16,135 nt of DNA from CALJIC01 sp039805565 (lineage in GTDB: Bacteria > Chloroflexota > Chloroflexia > Chloroflexales > Roseiflexaceae), in NCBI GenBank assembly GCA_039805565.1, contig JBDLTZ010000104.1, forward strand, positions 1-16,135, in the 5' to 3' direction. A model generated the notes under the pieces. That model ran no database searches. It was not told where the DNA came from and was given only the letters and a program-made list of their open reading frames with translations. Positions 1 to 6,669 of the stretch are shown here, piece after piece. Positions within the stretch are counted from its first letter, which is position 1; every line of letters begins with the position of its first letter. Made by a program: the position numbers and the translations under genes.

Positions 1-149
1 ATCCGGCGGCGCAGCGCGGCGAGGCGCTCGTCGAGAGCCGACTCAATCTCGGCCAGCGTGGCAGTCGGGTGGGCCGCACGCCAGGCGGCCATGTCCGCCA
101 GAATGTCGAGCCCATCGGGCGAGGGTGGGGTCGGCGCATCGGGTGCCAT
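1..149 (-). CDS. N-terminal fragment of an unidentified protein, possibly transposase-related (cut by left edge)
   Basis: Only the first 49 codons lie in the window; the gene runs leftward off the edge. The ATG at 147-149 is preceded by a strong Shine-Dalgarno sequence (AGGAGGAG on the minus strand, 155-162) at five bases, which makes a real start likely. The peptide begins with a Pro/Ala/Asp-rich stretch, followed by a helix with the pattern WRAAHPTATLAEIESALDER. From memory that segment resembles the N-terminus of transposase-like proteins (ISKra4 type) common in Chloroflexota. No catalytic region is visible, so the identity is a guess. It is divergent from the oxidoreductase at 333. Confidence 0.6.
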   Translation of the reverse strand, partial: MAPDAPTPPSPDGLDILADMAAWRAAHPTATLAEIESALDERLAALRRR

Positions 150-246
150 ACGCGCTCCTCCTGTGCGATGCGCCATCCTACACCCACCCGGCCCACCCCG
201 CAAGAGAATGAGTCCCACCCACCGTGGCAGGGGTGCGCCGGGGTTG

Positions 247-255
247 TGGTAGACT
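247..255 (+). promoter_or_regulatory. Candidate extended -10 promoter of the oxidoreductase gene
   Basis: TGGTAGACT fits a TGn-extended -10 element (TAGACT, 4 of 6 to TATAAT) about 78 bases before the ATG at 333. No good -35 is seen. The short inverted repeat GCCCGC (263-268) / GCGGGC (287-292) would fall in the 5' leader. Weak evidence. Confidence 0.3.
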
Positions 256-332
256 GGCATATGCCCGCGCCCGGAGGCCCGGCGCTGCGGGCGTGGCACC
301 GTAGCCCACAAACAGAAAGGTCTCCAAGACCC

Positions 333-1331
333 ATGATTCGCATCGCCAAGCTCAGCTACTGGCATGTTCACGCCTGGGACTACACCCGCCAGGCGCAGGC
401 GCACCCCGATACCGAGATCGCCGCAGTGTGGGACGAGCTCCCCGCCCGCGGCCAGGCCGCCGCCGAGAAGCTCGGCGTGCCCTTCTACGCCGACCTGGAC
501 GCCATCCTCGCGCTGCCGGACATCGACGCCGTGATCGTCGATGCACCCACCAACATGCACCGCGATGTGATGGTTGCCGCCGCCCGCGCCGGCAAGCATA
601 TCTTCACCGAGAAGGTCATCGCCCCGACGCTGGCCGAAGTCAACCAGGTCATCGCCGCCGTCGAGCAGGCCGGCGTGAAGCTCATGGTCTCGCTCCCCCG
701 CCTCTACGCCGGCTACACCCAGGCCATCAGCGAGATCATCGCCAGCGGCGAGCTCGGCGACCTGACGCTCGTCCGCACCCGCCTGGCGCACAACGGCTCG
801 CTGCGCACCGAGCAGAACCCCGACGGCTGGCTGCCGCCCCACTTCTACAGCGCCGAGCAGTGCGGTGGCGGCGCGCTGATCGACCTGGGCTGCCACCCGA
901 TGTACCTGGCGCGCCTGTTCCTTGGCCTGCCCGAGACGGTCAGCGCCCAGTTCGGCTACGTCACCGGCCGCGAGGTCGAGGACAACGCCGTGGTCACGCT
1001 CGGCTACCCGAACGGCGCGATCGGCATCGTCGAGGCGGCCTTCAGCTGGGCTACCCACCCCTTCACGCTCGAGGTGCAGGGCACCAAGGGCGGCCTGCTC
1101 TTCGGCACCCCCGAGGCGAAGCTCCTTGTGTACGCCGGCAACGCCTGGGAGGAGCGCGCCCTCCCGGCCGACCAGCCGAACGCCTTCGCGCAGTGGGTCG
1201 GCCACATCCAGCAGGGCACGATCGGCACCGCCAACATCGAGGCCGCGCGCGATCTGACCCGGCTGATGGAGGCCGCCAATAAGGCCGCCGCCTCGGGCTG
1301 CGCCGTGCGCGTGGACTCACTCCAGGCGTAG
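333..1331 (+). CDS. Gfo/Idh/MocA-family NAD(P)-dependent oxidoreductase
   Basis: This 332-aa protein is a presumed soluble sugar or cyclitol dehydrogenase-like enzyme; family members use NAD(P) to oxidise or reduce carbohydrate-type substrates. Family signs are the Rossmann pattern DIDAVIVDAPTNMHRD (residues 63-78), the Glu-Lys pair E93-K94 where the family has EKP, and the GGGALIDLGCHP segment with D184 and H188, which matches the conserved GGG-x-L-x-D-x-G-x-H of the active site. The start MIRIAKLSYWH is chosen because homology begins there and a weak AAAGG lies about 12 bases upstream; in-frame codons further up give unrelated residues. Oddly, the usual Gly-x-Gly-x-x-Gly loop after the first strand is replaced by LSYWHVHAWDY, and the Pro of EKP is Val. 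The substrate cannot be told. No operon partner is seen. Confidence 0.9.
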   Translation: MIRIAKLSYWHVHAWDYTRQAQAHPDTEIAAVWDELPARGQAAAEKLGVPFYADLDAILALPDIDAVIVDAPTNMHRDVMVAAARAGKHIFTEKVIAPTLAEVNQVIAAVEQAGVKLMVSLPRLYAGYTQAISEIIASGELGDLTLVRTRLAHNGSLRTEQNPDGWLPPHFYSAEQCGGGALIDLGCHPMYLARLFLGLPETVSAQFGYVTGREVEDNAVVTLGYPNGAIGIVEAAFSWATHPFTLEVQGTKGGLLFGTPEAKLLVYAGNAWEERALPADQPNAFAQWVGHIQQGTIGTANIEAARDLTRLMEAANKAAASGCAVRVDSLQA

Positions 1332-1523
1332 CCCCTGACCCCTTGCCTCCGCCCTCTCGGCGCCACGCATGAGCCCCAACGCCGAGCGGGCGGAGCAGTA
1401 TGGCGAGAGCTGCGCGCCCGCCACCCCTCCCCACATCTGTCGCTCTGCCCACATCCGGCTCAGCTCCAGCGGCCTGCTCCTGCGCTCCTCGATGCCCTGG
1501 CACCCTTATTGCATTATCGCCGC

Positions 1524-1580
1524 ATAACCGACATGAGGGTCGGGGACGGTTATGTTAGGTACGGTAACGGTCACGCTAAC
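1524..1580. promoter_or_regulatory. Cluster of inverted and direct repeats, candidate operator
   Basis: ATAACCG (1524-1530) and CGGTTAT (1547-1553) form a perfect 7-base inverted repeat with 16 bases between. GTTAG (1554-1558) and CTAAC (1576-1580) form a second one that starts right after it. ACGGT recurs at 1546, 1561 and 1567. The cluster lies 15-70 bases before the -10-like boxes of the downstream gene, a position fitting a regulator site. No known regulator motif is recognised. Confidence 0.4.
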
Positions 1581-1593
1581 GAGTCTTATCCGA

Positions 1594-1635
1594 TACAATG
1601 TCGATTCCAATAGAGATACCGCGACCGTATACAAT
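1594..1635 (+). promoter_or_regulatory. Two -10-like boxes before the CxxC protein gene
   Basis: TACAAT occurs at 1594-1599 and again as TATACAAT at 1628-1635. Neither has a convincing -35 at 16-18 bases. If used, they would give leaders of roughly 80-120 bases to the ATG at 1724. An activator site at 1524-1580 could make up for poor -35 boxes, but this is inference. Confidence 0.35.
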
Positions 1636-1723
1636 CCATAAACAAACCGGGCGGGCGCACCGCCCCATGTCACACTCCGCCGCGCTACCGCGGGCGTGTG
1701 ACTACACAGCAAGGAGCACAGAC

Positions 1724-2110
1724 ATGTCGGAGTCCCAGCCCCATGAGATGCAGCTCGTCCGGACGCACGCATCCGGCGCCGAGGAGTGGTTCTGCCCCAC
1801 GTGCGGCCGCCGCTTCCTGATGCACTGGCCGCCCTCCTACAAGAAGATCGTCCTCGACGTTGGCGACGAGTACGCCGCCCACGTCGGCGGCAAGGGCGGC
1901 ATGCACATGGGCGCCGCCTCGATCGAGCCCGTCGGTGAGCAGGAAGAGGTCGACACATTCGCGGCCACCGCCGCCCCCGTTGTAGACGAGGCCGAGGCTG
2001 TGGCCCCGATGCCGGTCGAGGAGCTCGGGCCGATCCCGATCACCGACGAGCTGCGCCCGTGGCTCAAGTACCTCTCAAGCCTCGACAGCAGGATGGACAA
2101 CGCCGCCTAG
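1724..2110 (+). CDS. Small hypothetical protein with a single CxxC (zinc-ribbon-like) motif
   Basis: The protein is 128 aa, with a good Shine-Dalgarno AAGGAG (1711-1716) seven bases before the ATG. The N-terminal third has WFCPTCGRRF (C24, C27), like one knuckle of a zinc ribbon. A second Cys pair is absent, so metal binding would need H34 or another chain. The middle (about 70-105) is acidic and Ala/Pro-rich, likely disordered. The C-terminus (ITDELRPWLKYLSSLDSRM) looks helical. I do not recognise a function. Its TAG stop overlaps the stop of the convergent gene at 2107 by sharing CTAG. An upstream repeat cluster suggests regulated expression. Confidence 0.75.
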   Translation: MSESQPHEMQLVRTHASGAEEWFCPTCGRRFLMHWPPSYKKIVLDVGDEYAAHVGGKGGMHMGAASIEPVGEQEEVDTFAATAAPVVDEAEAVAPMPVEELGPIPITDELRPWLKYLSSLDSRMDNAA

Positions 2111-2982
2111 AAGACCTGCAGCATCCTCCCTTCGAAGATCGCGCGAGGCATGTGCTCGTCAGGGCGAGGCTTGAGCATGACCACGGCCTCGAGGCGGTAG
2201 AGTCCTGGTTTCAGCGCGACGCCGGGGACATCGATCACGATCCGGCCGCCGTGATGAAGCTCACCGTGCGCTTCACCCGCAAGCTGCCGGTTGCCGGAGC
2301 CCATCTGGCGCATATAGATATGGGCCATGTAATCGAGGGCGTCATCCTCCGCGATCTCGCCGTCGAGCTCGGCCATCACCTGCACGGTATAGGGGCTTCC
2401 GGCGCGCAGAAGGCTGTGCGCCGAACCCTTCTCAGGCGTGATCACCTCCACCTGGTGAACGTTCAGCGCCGGCAGGTCTCCCCTGGTCTGGCCGGCTCGC
2501 ACCGTCTGCCCCACGCTGGCCTGAGACGCCTCTGCCCCAAGCTCAGCGTGCGCCGCGACTGTCCCGGCGAGGCGCGCCTCATCCCACCCGGCCCACACCT
2601 CGTCAGCGCCACTCTTCACATGCCGCACGCGCGTACGGCGTACGCTGCGGTCCTCCCCAAGAAGGAGCTCGACGGTAAACACCTCGAGCTGCTGCGCTGT
2701 GCCGTCGCGCTCGGCTAGCTTCACGCTCTCCGCACTCTCGCGCGCCAGCGCCCTGGCCTGACCGATCCAGTCCTGCTTCTCGATGCGGTCGGCCGTCACA
2801 TGTGCGAGACCAACCAGCATACCGGCCAGCTGCTCGGGCGTCAGCTGAGCGAGATCAGCATATGTCAACACACCCGCAGCGTGGATCCGGCTCTCCACGC
2901 CGCGGCCGATCCCCTGAATATGCTTCAGGTCGTCTGCGCCAATCGGCGGCGCCTCGGCAACCTGCGCCCGTTTGCTCGTCAT
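2107..2982 (-). CDS. Helix-hairpin-helix protein with C-terminal domain related to its two upstream neighbours
   Basis: The 291-aa product starts at the ATG at 2980-2982, which has GGAGGAG five bases upstream; the in-frame codons further up lack a ribosome site. Residues 18-60 (ADDLKHIQGIGRGVE then an AGVLTYADLAQLTPEQL pattern) match the helix-hairpin-helix module often written GIGPKIEELL..AGI.TFAQLA, a DNA- or protein-binding fold. Residues 99-146 form a predicted beta-rich segment ending in WAGWDEARL. Residues 197-291 look like a beta-sandwich ending MPRAIFEGRMLQVF. That ending lines up with the C-termini of the 3076-3558 and 3642-4121 products (GPMAAFAESGIVQFY), as does LYRLEAVV with AYHLVVGI. 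No signal peptide or membrane span is seen. Function is unknown; the relationship is a hand alignment only. Confidence 0.8.
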   Translation of the reverse strand: MTSKRAQVAEAPPIGADDLKHIQGIGRGVESRIHAAGVLTYADLAQLTPEQLAGMLVGLAHVTADRIEKQDWIGQARALARESAESVKLAERDGTAQQLEVFTVELLLGEDRSVRRTRVRHVKSGADEVWAGWDEARLAGTVAAHAELGAEASQASVGQTVRAGQTRGDLPALNVHQVEVITPEKGSAHSLLRAGSPYTVQVMAELDGEIAEDDALDYMAHIYMRQMGSGNRQLAGEAHGELHHGGRIVIDVPGVALKPGLYRLEAVVMLKPRPDEHMPRAIFEGRMLQVF

Positions 2983-3010
2983 TGGTGCTCCTCCGATCTC
3001 CCCAATGGCG

Positions 3011-3050
3011 CGCGGCCGACTCCCCAGGGTCACACGGGGAGCCGGCCGCG
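3011..3050 (-). terminator. Strong intercistronic hairpin between the first paralogue and the HhH gene
   Basis: CGCGGCCGACTCCCC (3011-3025) pairs with GGGGAGCCGGCCGCG (3036-3050) with one mismatch in 15 and a 10-base loop. It lies between the stop at 3076 and the start at 2982. No T-run follows on the minus strand, so it may be a partial terminator, RNA processing site or mRNA-stabilising stem rather than a classical terminator. Confidence 0.5.
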
Positions 3051-3075
3051 ACCACTGCGGTACGACACGAGCAGG

Positions 3076-3558
3076 TTACGCCTGGTAGAACTGCACGATG
3101 CCGGACTCGGCAAATGCGGCCATCGGCCCTGGCACGTTGCTGGGAACGCCGCCCGCACCAGGCAGGGTGTAGGTGATGCCCACCACCAGGTGGTAGGCGC
3201 GCGCCCGCGGCCCCGGGTTCACCGGCACATCGCCGGGGTTGATGTCGATCGCCGTGCTGTAGTTGGTCTGGCCGTAGTTGAGCGCCACAACCTTCTCGTC
3301 GAAGCCGGGCAGATTGGGCAGATCCTGGTCGCCGCCCGGTCCGATCGACTCCAGGTAGGCGGTCACGCGCCAGTGGCCGGCCTGCGTCGCCACCGCCAGA
3401 CCTGTGACCTCCCACTCCACCTGGATCTTGGCGGCCCGGTCAGCCCGCACAATGTTCGGCGGCGGGTCGATATTGGTCGCCGGGTCACTGCCCATGACCA
3501 TAACCTTCGTTACCTTACCTTTGAAGTCCGTGTACAGGGACTCGAATGCGGTTTCCAT
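3076..3558 (-). CDS. Hypothetical beta-rich protein, tandem paralogue 2
   Basis: The product is 160 aa and about 70% identical by hand alignment to the neighbouring 3642-4121 product. The ATG at 3556-3558 is preferred over the in-frame GTG at 3562-3564: AAAGGG lies seven bases before the ATG but only one before the GTG, and the ATG gives METAFESLYTDFKGK, which aligns with MAGEFESLYADFKGK of the paralogue. The most conserved core is VEWEV-x-GLAVATQAGHWR, VTAYLESIGPG, then RAYxLVxGITYTLPGAGG and the C-terminal ESGIVQFYQA. Alternating hydrophobic patterns suggest a beta-sandwich; this is inference. No signal peptide, membrane span or Cys pair is seen, so a cytoplasmic location is likely. Function is not recognised. 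Confidence 0.8.
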   Translation of the reverse strand: METAFESLYTDFKGKVTKVMVMGSDPATNIDPPPNIVRADRAAKIQVEWEVTGLAVATQAGHWRVTAYLESIGPGGDQDLPNLPGFDEKVVALNYGQTNYSTAIDINPGDVPVNPGPRARAYHLVVGITYTLPGAGGVPSNVPGPMAAFAESGIVQFYQA

Positions 3559-3608
3559 GGTCACGCCCTTTCATCTATGGGACACGCGCTCTGTTGAACG
3601 GTGGTAGA

Positions 3609-3627
3609 GGGGGGCGCGGCGCCCCCC
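3609..3627 (-). terminator. GC-rich perfect hairpin between the two paralogues
   Basis: GGGGGGCGC (3609-3617) and GCGCCCCCC (3619-3627) are perfect complements; realistically a 7-base stem with a 5-base loop. It lies just after the stop of the 3642-4121 gene and before the next paralogue's start. There is no T-run on either side, so termination would be incomplete or the stem protects the upstream mRNA. Confidence 0.5.
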
Positions 3628-3641
3628 ATGCAGTGGTACTG

Positions 3642-4121
3642 TTAGGCCTGGTAGAACTGGACGATCCCGGACTCGAAGAAGCCTGCCATCGGACCGGGGT
3701 TGTTGGTCGCGACGCCGCCGGCCCCCGGGAGCGTATAGGTGATGCCCGCTACCAGCTTGTAGGCGCGCGTCCGCGGCCCGGGGTTGACCGGCACCGTGCC
3801 GGCCGGGATCGAGATGGTGGTGCTGTAGGCGGTCTGGCCGAAGGTGAGCGGGATGACCTTCTCATCCAGGCCCGGCACGTTCGGTAGGTCCAGGTCGGCG
3901 CCTGGGCCGATCGACTCCAGGTAGGCGGTCACGCGCCAGTGGCCAGCCTGCGTCGCCACCGCCAGGCCCGAGACCTCCCACTCCACCTTGATCTCGCACG
4001 CCTGGTCGGCGCGCACGATGTTCGCCGGCGGGTTGACATCGACGCCGCCAAGCTGCGTCACGGTCAGCGTCTTCACCTTACCCTTGAAGTCAGCGTACAG
4101 GGATTCGAATTCGCCTGCCAT
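3642..4121 (-). CDS. Hypothetical beta-rich protein, tandem paralogue 1
   Basis: The product is 159 aa, starting at the ATG at 4119-4121 with an AGGAGGAT ribosome site (4126-4133) about five bases upstream. It is the first gene of the leftward three-gene set. It differs from paralogue 2 mainly in residues 16-30, a one-residue indel and scattered surface-type changes; 46 of 160 aligned positions differ in my count, so the duplication is neither brand new nor ancient. Conserved blocks are FESLYxDFKGKV, NIVRAD, GHWRVTAYLESIGPG and GITYTLPGAGG. A single Cys (residue 41) is present here only. No signal sequence is visible. Function is unknown; a structural or accessory role is possible but unsupported. 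Confidence 0.8.
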   Translation of the reverse strand: MAGEFESLYADFKGKVKTLTVTQLGGVDVNPPANIVRADQACEIKVEWEVSGLAVATQAGHWRVTAYLESIGPGADLDLPNVPGLDEKVIPLTFGQTAYSTTISIPAGTVPVNPGPRTRAYKLVAGITYTLPGAGGVATNNPGPMAGFFESGIVQFYQA

Positions 4122-4266
4122 GGTGATCCTCCTTGATTGTGTGAACACGCTCTCGCTCGCTTGTCGTGGGAGTGCCGCTCTCCGAGGGGCCCGCTCGTTC
4201 ATCGGCACGGCTTCACCCTACTCCCCCCCACTTAAACGCCGCTGTTTTTACACTTAACTGAAAAGG

Positions 4267-4295
4267 ATTTTAGAATAATCTCCTGCCGATGGCAG
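4267..4295 (-). promoter_or_regulatory. Candidate sigma70-type promoter for the paralogue cluster
   Basis: On the minus strand CTGCCA (4290-4295, 4 of 6 to TTGACA) is followed after 17 bases by TAAAAT (4267-4272, 5 of 6 to TATAAT). The implied leader to the start at 4121 is about 140 bases and contains the 4172/4208 hairpin. Confidence 0.4.
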
Positions 4296-4321
4296 TCTCA
4301 CGTTTCCACAACACTCGCCGG

Positions 4322-4458
4322 CGCTTAATCTCCGCTGCCCGCCGAATTAAGCGGAAGACCGTGTACGAAAAGGCTAGGATGCCGCGTTTATTGTATCCCC
4401 CCACACACATATCGAGCTCTCACACGGTCACGTCACAAAAGGTAACGTGGCTTAAGCC
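4322..4458. repeat. Inverted repeats built on CTTAA
   Basis: CGCTTAAT (4322-4329) and ATTAAGCG (4346-4353) are perfect 8-base arms with 16 bases between. GGCTTAAGCC (4449-4458) is a 10-base palindrome with the same core. Two further CACTTAA copies lie at 4229-4235 and 4251-4257. Such repeated cores in a divergent intergenic region could be binding sites for one regulator. Confidence 0.35.
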
Positions 4459-4558
4459 TGTGAGCTGGCACAAAACACTTTACACTCCTCACAGCACGAA
4501 TTTCAGTACATGCGTTCATGTCAGACCAAAGACTCATGCGTCGGCGCGGGCAATCGGG

Positions 4559-4564
4559 TATAAT
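4559..4564 (+). promoter_or_regulatory. Probable -10 box of the uvrB promoter
   Basis: A perfect TATAAT lies 40 bases before the uvrB ATG, giving a leader of about 33 bases. No clear -35 is present at 16-18 bases upstream. No LexA-type operator that I can recognise overlaps it. Confidence 0.55.
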
Positions 4565-4603
4565 GACATCTCACGGTTCTCCGCCCCCAGCGCAAGGTGA
4601 CGT

Positions 4604-6607
4604 ATGTCGTTTCGAGTCGACTCGCCCTATCAGCCCACCGGCGACCAGCCGAAGGCCATCGCCCAGCTCGTGCAGGGCGTCCACGCCGGCTACAAGCACC
4701 AGACACTGCTCGGGGCCACGGGCACCGGCAAGACATACGTCATGGCCAAGCTCTTCGAGCAGCTCGAGCGCCCCGCCCTGGTGCTGGCCCACAACAAAAC
4801 CCTCGTCTCTCAGCTCTACGCCGAATTCCGCGAGCTGCTGCCCGAAGCCGCCGTCGAGATGTTCATCTCCTACTACGACATGTACACCCCGGAGGCGTAC
4901 GTGCCCAGCAAGGACCTGTACATCGAGAAAGAGGCCGATATCAACGAGGAGATCGACCGCCTGCGCCACGCCGCCACCCAGGCGCTCTTCACGCGCAAGG
5001 ACGTCCTGATCGTCGCCTCGGTCTCCGCGATCTACGGCCTCGGCTCGCCCCACGAGTACGGCCAGGTGGCCATCCCCGTGCGCGTCGGCGAGGTCCGCAA
5101 CCGCGACAAGCTCCTGCGCCAGCTGCTCGACCTCCAGTTCGAGCGCAACGACATCGACTTCCACCGCGGCACCTTCCGCGTCCGCGGCGACGTGCTCGAT
5201 ATCTTCCCGGCGAACCAGGAGACCGCCATCCGCATCAAGTTCGGCTGGGATGAGGTTGAGCGGATCGAGGAGTTCGACCCCCTCACCGGCGAGCTGCTGC
5301 TCAACCGCACCGCGGTAGACATCTTCCCCGCCAAGCACTTCATCGCCAACGCCGAGCACCTCCAGCACGCCATCCGCGACATCCAGGACGAGCTGATCAG
5401 CCGCGTCCAGGAGCTCGAGGCCGCCGGCAAGGTGCTCGAGGCCGCCCGCCTCAAGCAGCGCACGATGTACGACCTCGAGATGCTCGGCGAGATGGGTTAC
5501 TGCTCCGGCATCGAGAACTACTCGCGTCACATGGACCGCCGCGCCGCCGGCCAGACCCCCTGGACGCTCATCGACTACTTCCCCGACGACTTCATGCTGT
5601 TCGTGGACGAGTCCCACATCACGCTGCCGCAGGTGCGCGGCATGTTCAACGGTGACCGCTCGCGCAAGGAGACGCTGGTGGACTACGGCTTCCGCCTGCC
5701 CTCCGCGCTCGATAACCGACCGCTGCGCTTCGACGAATTCGAGCGGCACGTCCACCAGGCGATCTACGTCTCGGCCACGCCCGGCCCCTACGAGATGGAG
5801 CACTCTCAGCAGGTGGTGGAGCAGATCATCCGCCCCACCGGCCTGCTCGACCCGGTGATCCACGTCAAGCCCACCCGCGGCCAGATCGACGACCTGGTGG
5901 GCGAGATCAAGCAGCGCGTCCAGAAGGGCCACCGCGCGCTCGTCACCACCCTCACCAAGCGCATGGCCGAGGACCTCTCGGATTATCTTAAGGAAATGGG
6001 CATTCGCACCAGCTACCTCCACTCGGACATCGAGACCCTCGAGCGCGTCGAGATCCTGCGCGACCTGCGCCTCGGCGTCTACGATGTGGTGGTGGGCATC
6101 AACCTGCTGCGCGAGGGCCTGGACCTGCCCGAGGTCTCGCTGGTGGGCATCCTCGACGCCGACAAGGAGGGCTTCCTCCGCAGCGGCCACTCGCTCATCC
6201 AGATCATCGGCCGCGCCGCCCGCCACATCGAGGGCACTGTGATCATGTACGCCGACAGTGTGACCGCCTCGATGCGCGTGGCGATCGACGAGACGAACCG
6301 CCGCCGCGCCATCCAGGAGGCACACAACCGCGAGCACGGCATCACGCCGATGGGCATCAACAAGGCGGTGAAAGATCTGACCGACCGCGTCCGCAAGGCC
6401 GCCGAGGAGAAGGCCGTCTACGACTCCGGCCGGCCGCTCGAGGAGCTGCCCATCCCGAAGGACGAGCTCGTCAAGCTGATCAAGGAGCTTGAGAAGCAGA
6501 TGAAACAGGCCGCCAAGGACCTGGAGTTCGAGAAGGCCGCCGCCCTGCGCGACCAGGTCGTTGAGCTCCGTCGCACCCTGGCGCTCGAGGAGGAGACGAC
6601 GGCGTGA
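4604..6607 (+). CDS. uvrB: UvrABC excision nuclease subunit B
   Basis: UvrB is the damage-verifying helicase-like subunit of nucleotide excision repair; it is loaded by UvrA and recruits UvrC for incision. The 667-aa length is typical. Visible hallmarks are the N-terminal SPYQPTGDQPKAI, Walker A GATGTGKT (37-44), the beta-hairpin region from SYYDMYTPEAYVP (89-101), the DESH Walker B box (335-338), helicase motifs including ILDADKEGFLRS and a QIIGRAARH box, and the C-terminal UVR coiled-coil (about 619-656, LEKQMKQAAKDLEFEKAAAL) that binds UvrC. The ATG has AAGGTGA just upstream and gives the canonical N-terminus. The stop lies inside a small perfect hairpin. It appears monocistronic or followed by a separately promoted gene. 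No key residue is missing. Confidence 0.98.
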   Translation: MSFRVDSPYQPTGDQPKAIAQLVQGVHAGYKHQTLLGATGTGKTYVMAKLFEQLERPALVLAHNKTLVSQLYAEFRELLPEAAVEMFISYYDMYTPEAYVPSKDLYIEKEADINEEIDRLRHAATQALFTRKDVLIVASVSAIYGLGSPHEYGQVAIPVRVGEVRNRDKLLRQLLDLQFERNDIDFHRGTFRVRGDVLDIFPANQETAIRIKFGWDEVERIEEFDPLTGELLLNRTAVDIFPAKHFIANAEHLQHAIRDIQDELISRVQELEAAGKVLEAARLKQRTMYDLEMLGEMGYCSGIENYSRHMDRRAAGQTPWTLIDYFPDDFMLFVDESHITLPQVRGMFNGDRSRKETLVDYGFRLPSALDNRPLRFDEFERHVHQAIYVSATPGPYEMEHSQQVVEQIIRPTGLLDPVIHVKPTRGQIDDLVGEIKQRVQKGHRALVTTLTKRMAEDLSDYLKEMGIRTSYLHSDIETLERVEILRDLRLGVYDVVVGINLLREGLDLPEVSLVGILDADKEGFLRSGHSLIQIIGRAARHIEGTVIMYADSVTASMRVAIDETNRRRAIQEAHNREHGITPMGINKAVKDLTDRVRKAAEEKAVYDSGRPLEELPIPKDELVKLIKELEKQMKQAAKDLEFEKAAALRDQVVELRRTLALEEETTA

Positions 6608-6617
6608 CATTCACGCC
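6601..6617 (+). terminator. Short perfect hairpin over the uvrB stop codon
   Basis: GGCGTGA (6601-6607, including the TGA) pairs with TCACGCC (6611-6617) with a 3-base loop. No T-run follows directly, so termination is uncertain. Confidence 0.3.
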
Positions 6618-6640
6618 GGCTCTCCGTTACCAAATTGTTA

Positions 6641-6669
6641 TTGCACTGTCAGCCAAAAAGAGCGATAAT
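6641..6669 (+). promoter_or_regulatory. Candidate promoter for the NERD-domain gene
   Basis: TTGCAC (6641-6646) and GATAAT (6664-6669) are separated by 17 bases. The -10 is 5 of 6 to consensus, the -35 only 3 of 6. The leader to the GTG at 6819 would be about 143 bases. Confidence 0.45.

Larger units (their letters stand above)
1332..1723. other. Gene-free region with inverted repeats, between oxidoreductase and CxxC protein
   Basis: No convincing coding sequence is seen in these 392 bases. The left half is GC-rich and holds a possible hairpin just downstream of the oxidoreductase (GCGGGCG 1386-1392 with CGCCCGC 1415-1421, plus an inner GCAG/CTGC), without a T-run. The right half changes to a lower-GC stretch with inverted repeats and -10-like boxes, annotated separately. 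The composition shift around 1505 suggests that upstream regulatory DNA for the gene at 1724 begins there. Confidence 0.6.
4122..4603. other. Divergent regulatory region between the paralogue cluster and uvrB
   Basis: No believable gene is seen in these 482 bases. The composition is more AT-rich than the flanking genes. It holds a candidate minus-strand promoter (4267-4295), a leader hairpin for the paralogue transcript (GTGCCG 4172-4177 with CGGCAC 4203-4208), the inverted repeat CGCTTAAT/ATTAAGCG (4322-4329, 4346-4353), the 10-base palindrome GGCTTAAGCC (4449-4458), the pair CACGT/ACGTG around 4430-4450, and the uvrB promoter. Reading frames crossing it are short and lack ribosome sites. 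Confidence 0.55.

Noticed and set aside
69..332. Upstream extension of the oxidoreductase to an earlier in-frame start
   Set aside because: The extra residues are low complexity, cover the promoter-like region and the divergent gene's start, and lack a ribosome site. Family homology begins at 333.
2059..2718. Plus-strand open frame of 219 codons
   Set aside because: It is antisense to the HhH gene, whose start, ribosome site and domain pattern are convincing.
3559..3564. GTG at 3564 as the start of paralogue 2
   Set aside because: The ribosome site is only one base away. The ATG at 3558 has proper spacing and aligns with the paralogue's start.
4122..4208. Longer start for paralogue 1 (MPMNERAPRR...)
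   Set aside because: It has no ribosome site and no counterpart in the paralogue. The ATG at 4121 has a near-perfect Shine-Dalgarno sequence.
4571..6610. A 679-codon open frame on the minus strand opposite uvrB
   Set aside because: It is the mirror of uvrB in a GC-rich genome with biased third positions. Its product is a Leu/Val/Asp/His-rich shadow with no family pattern, and uvrB is certain.
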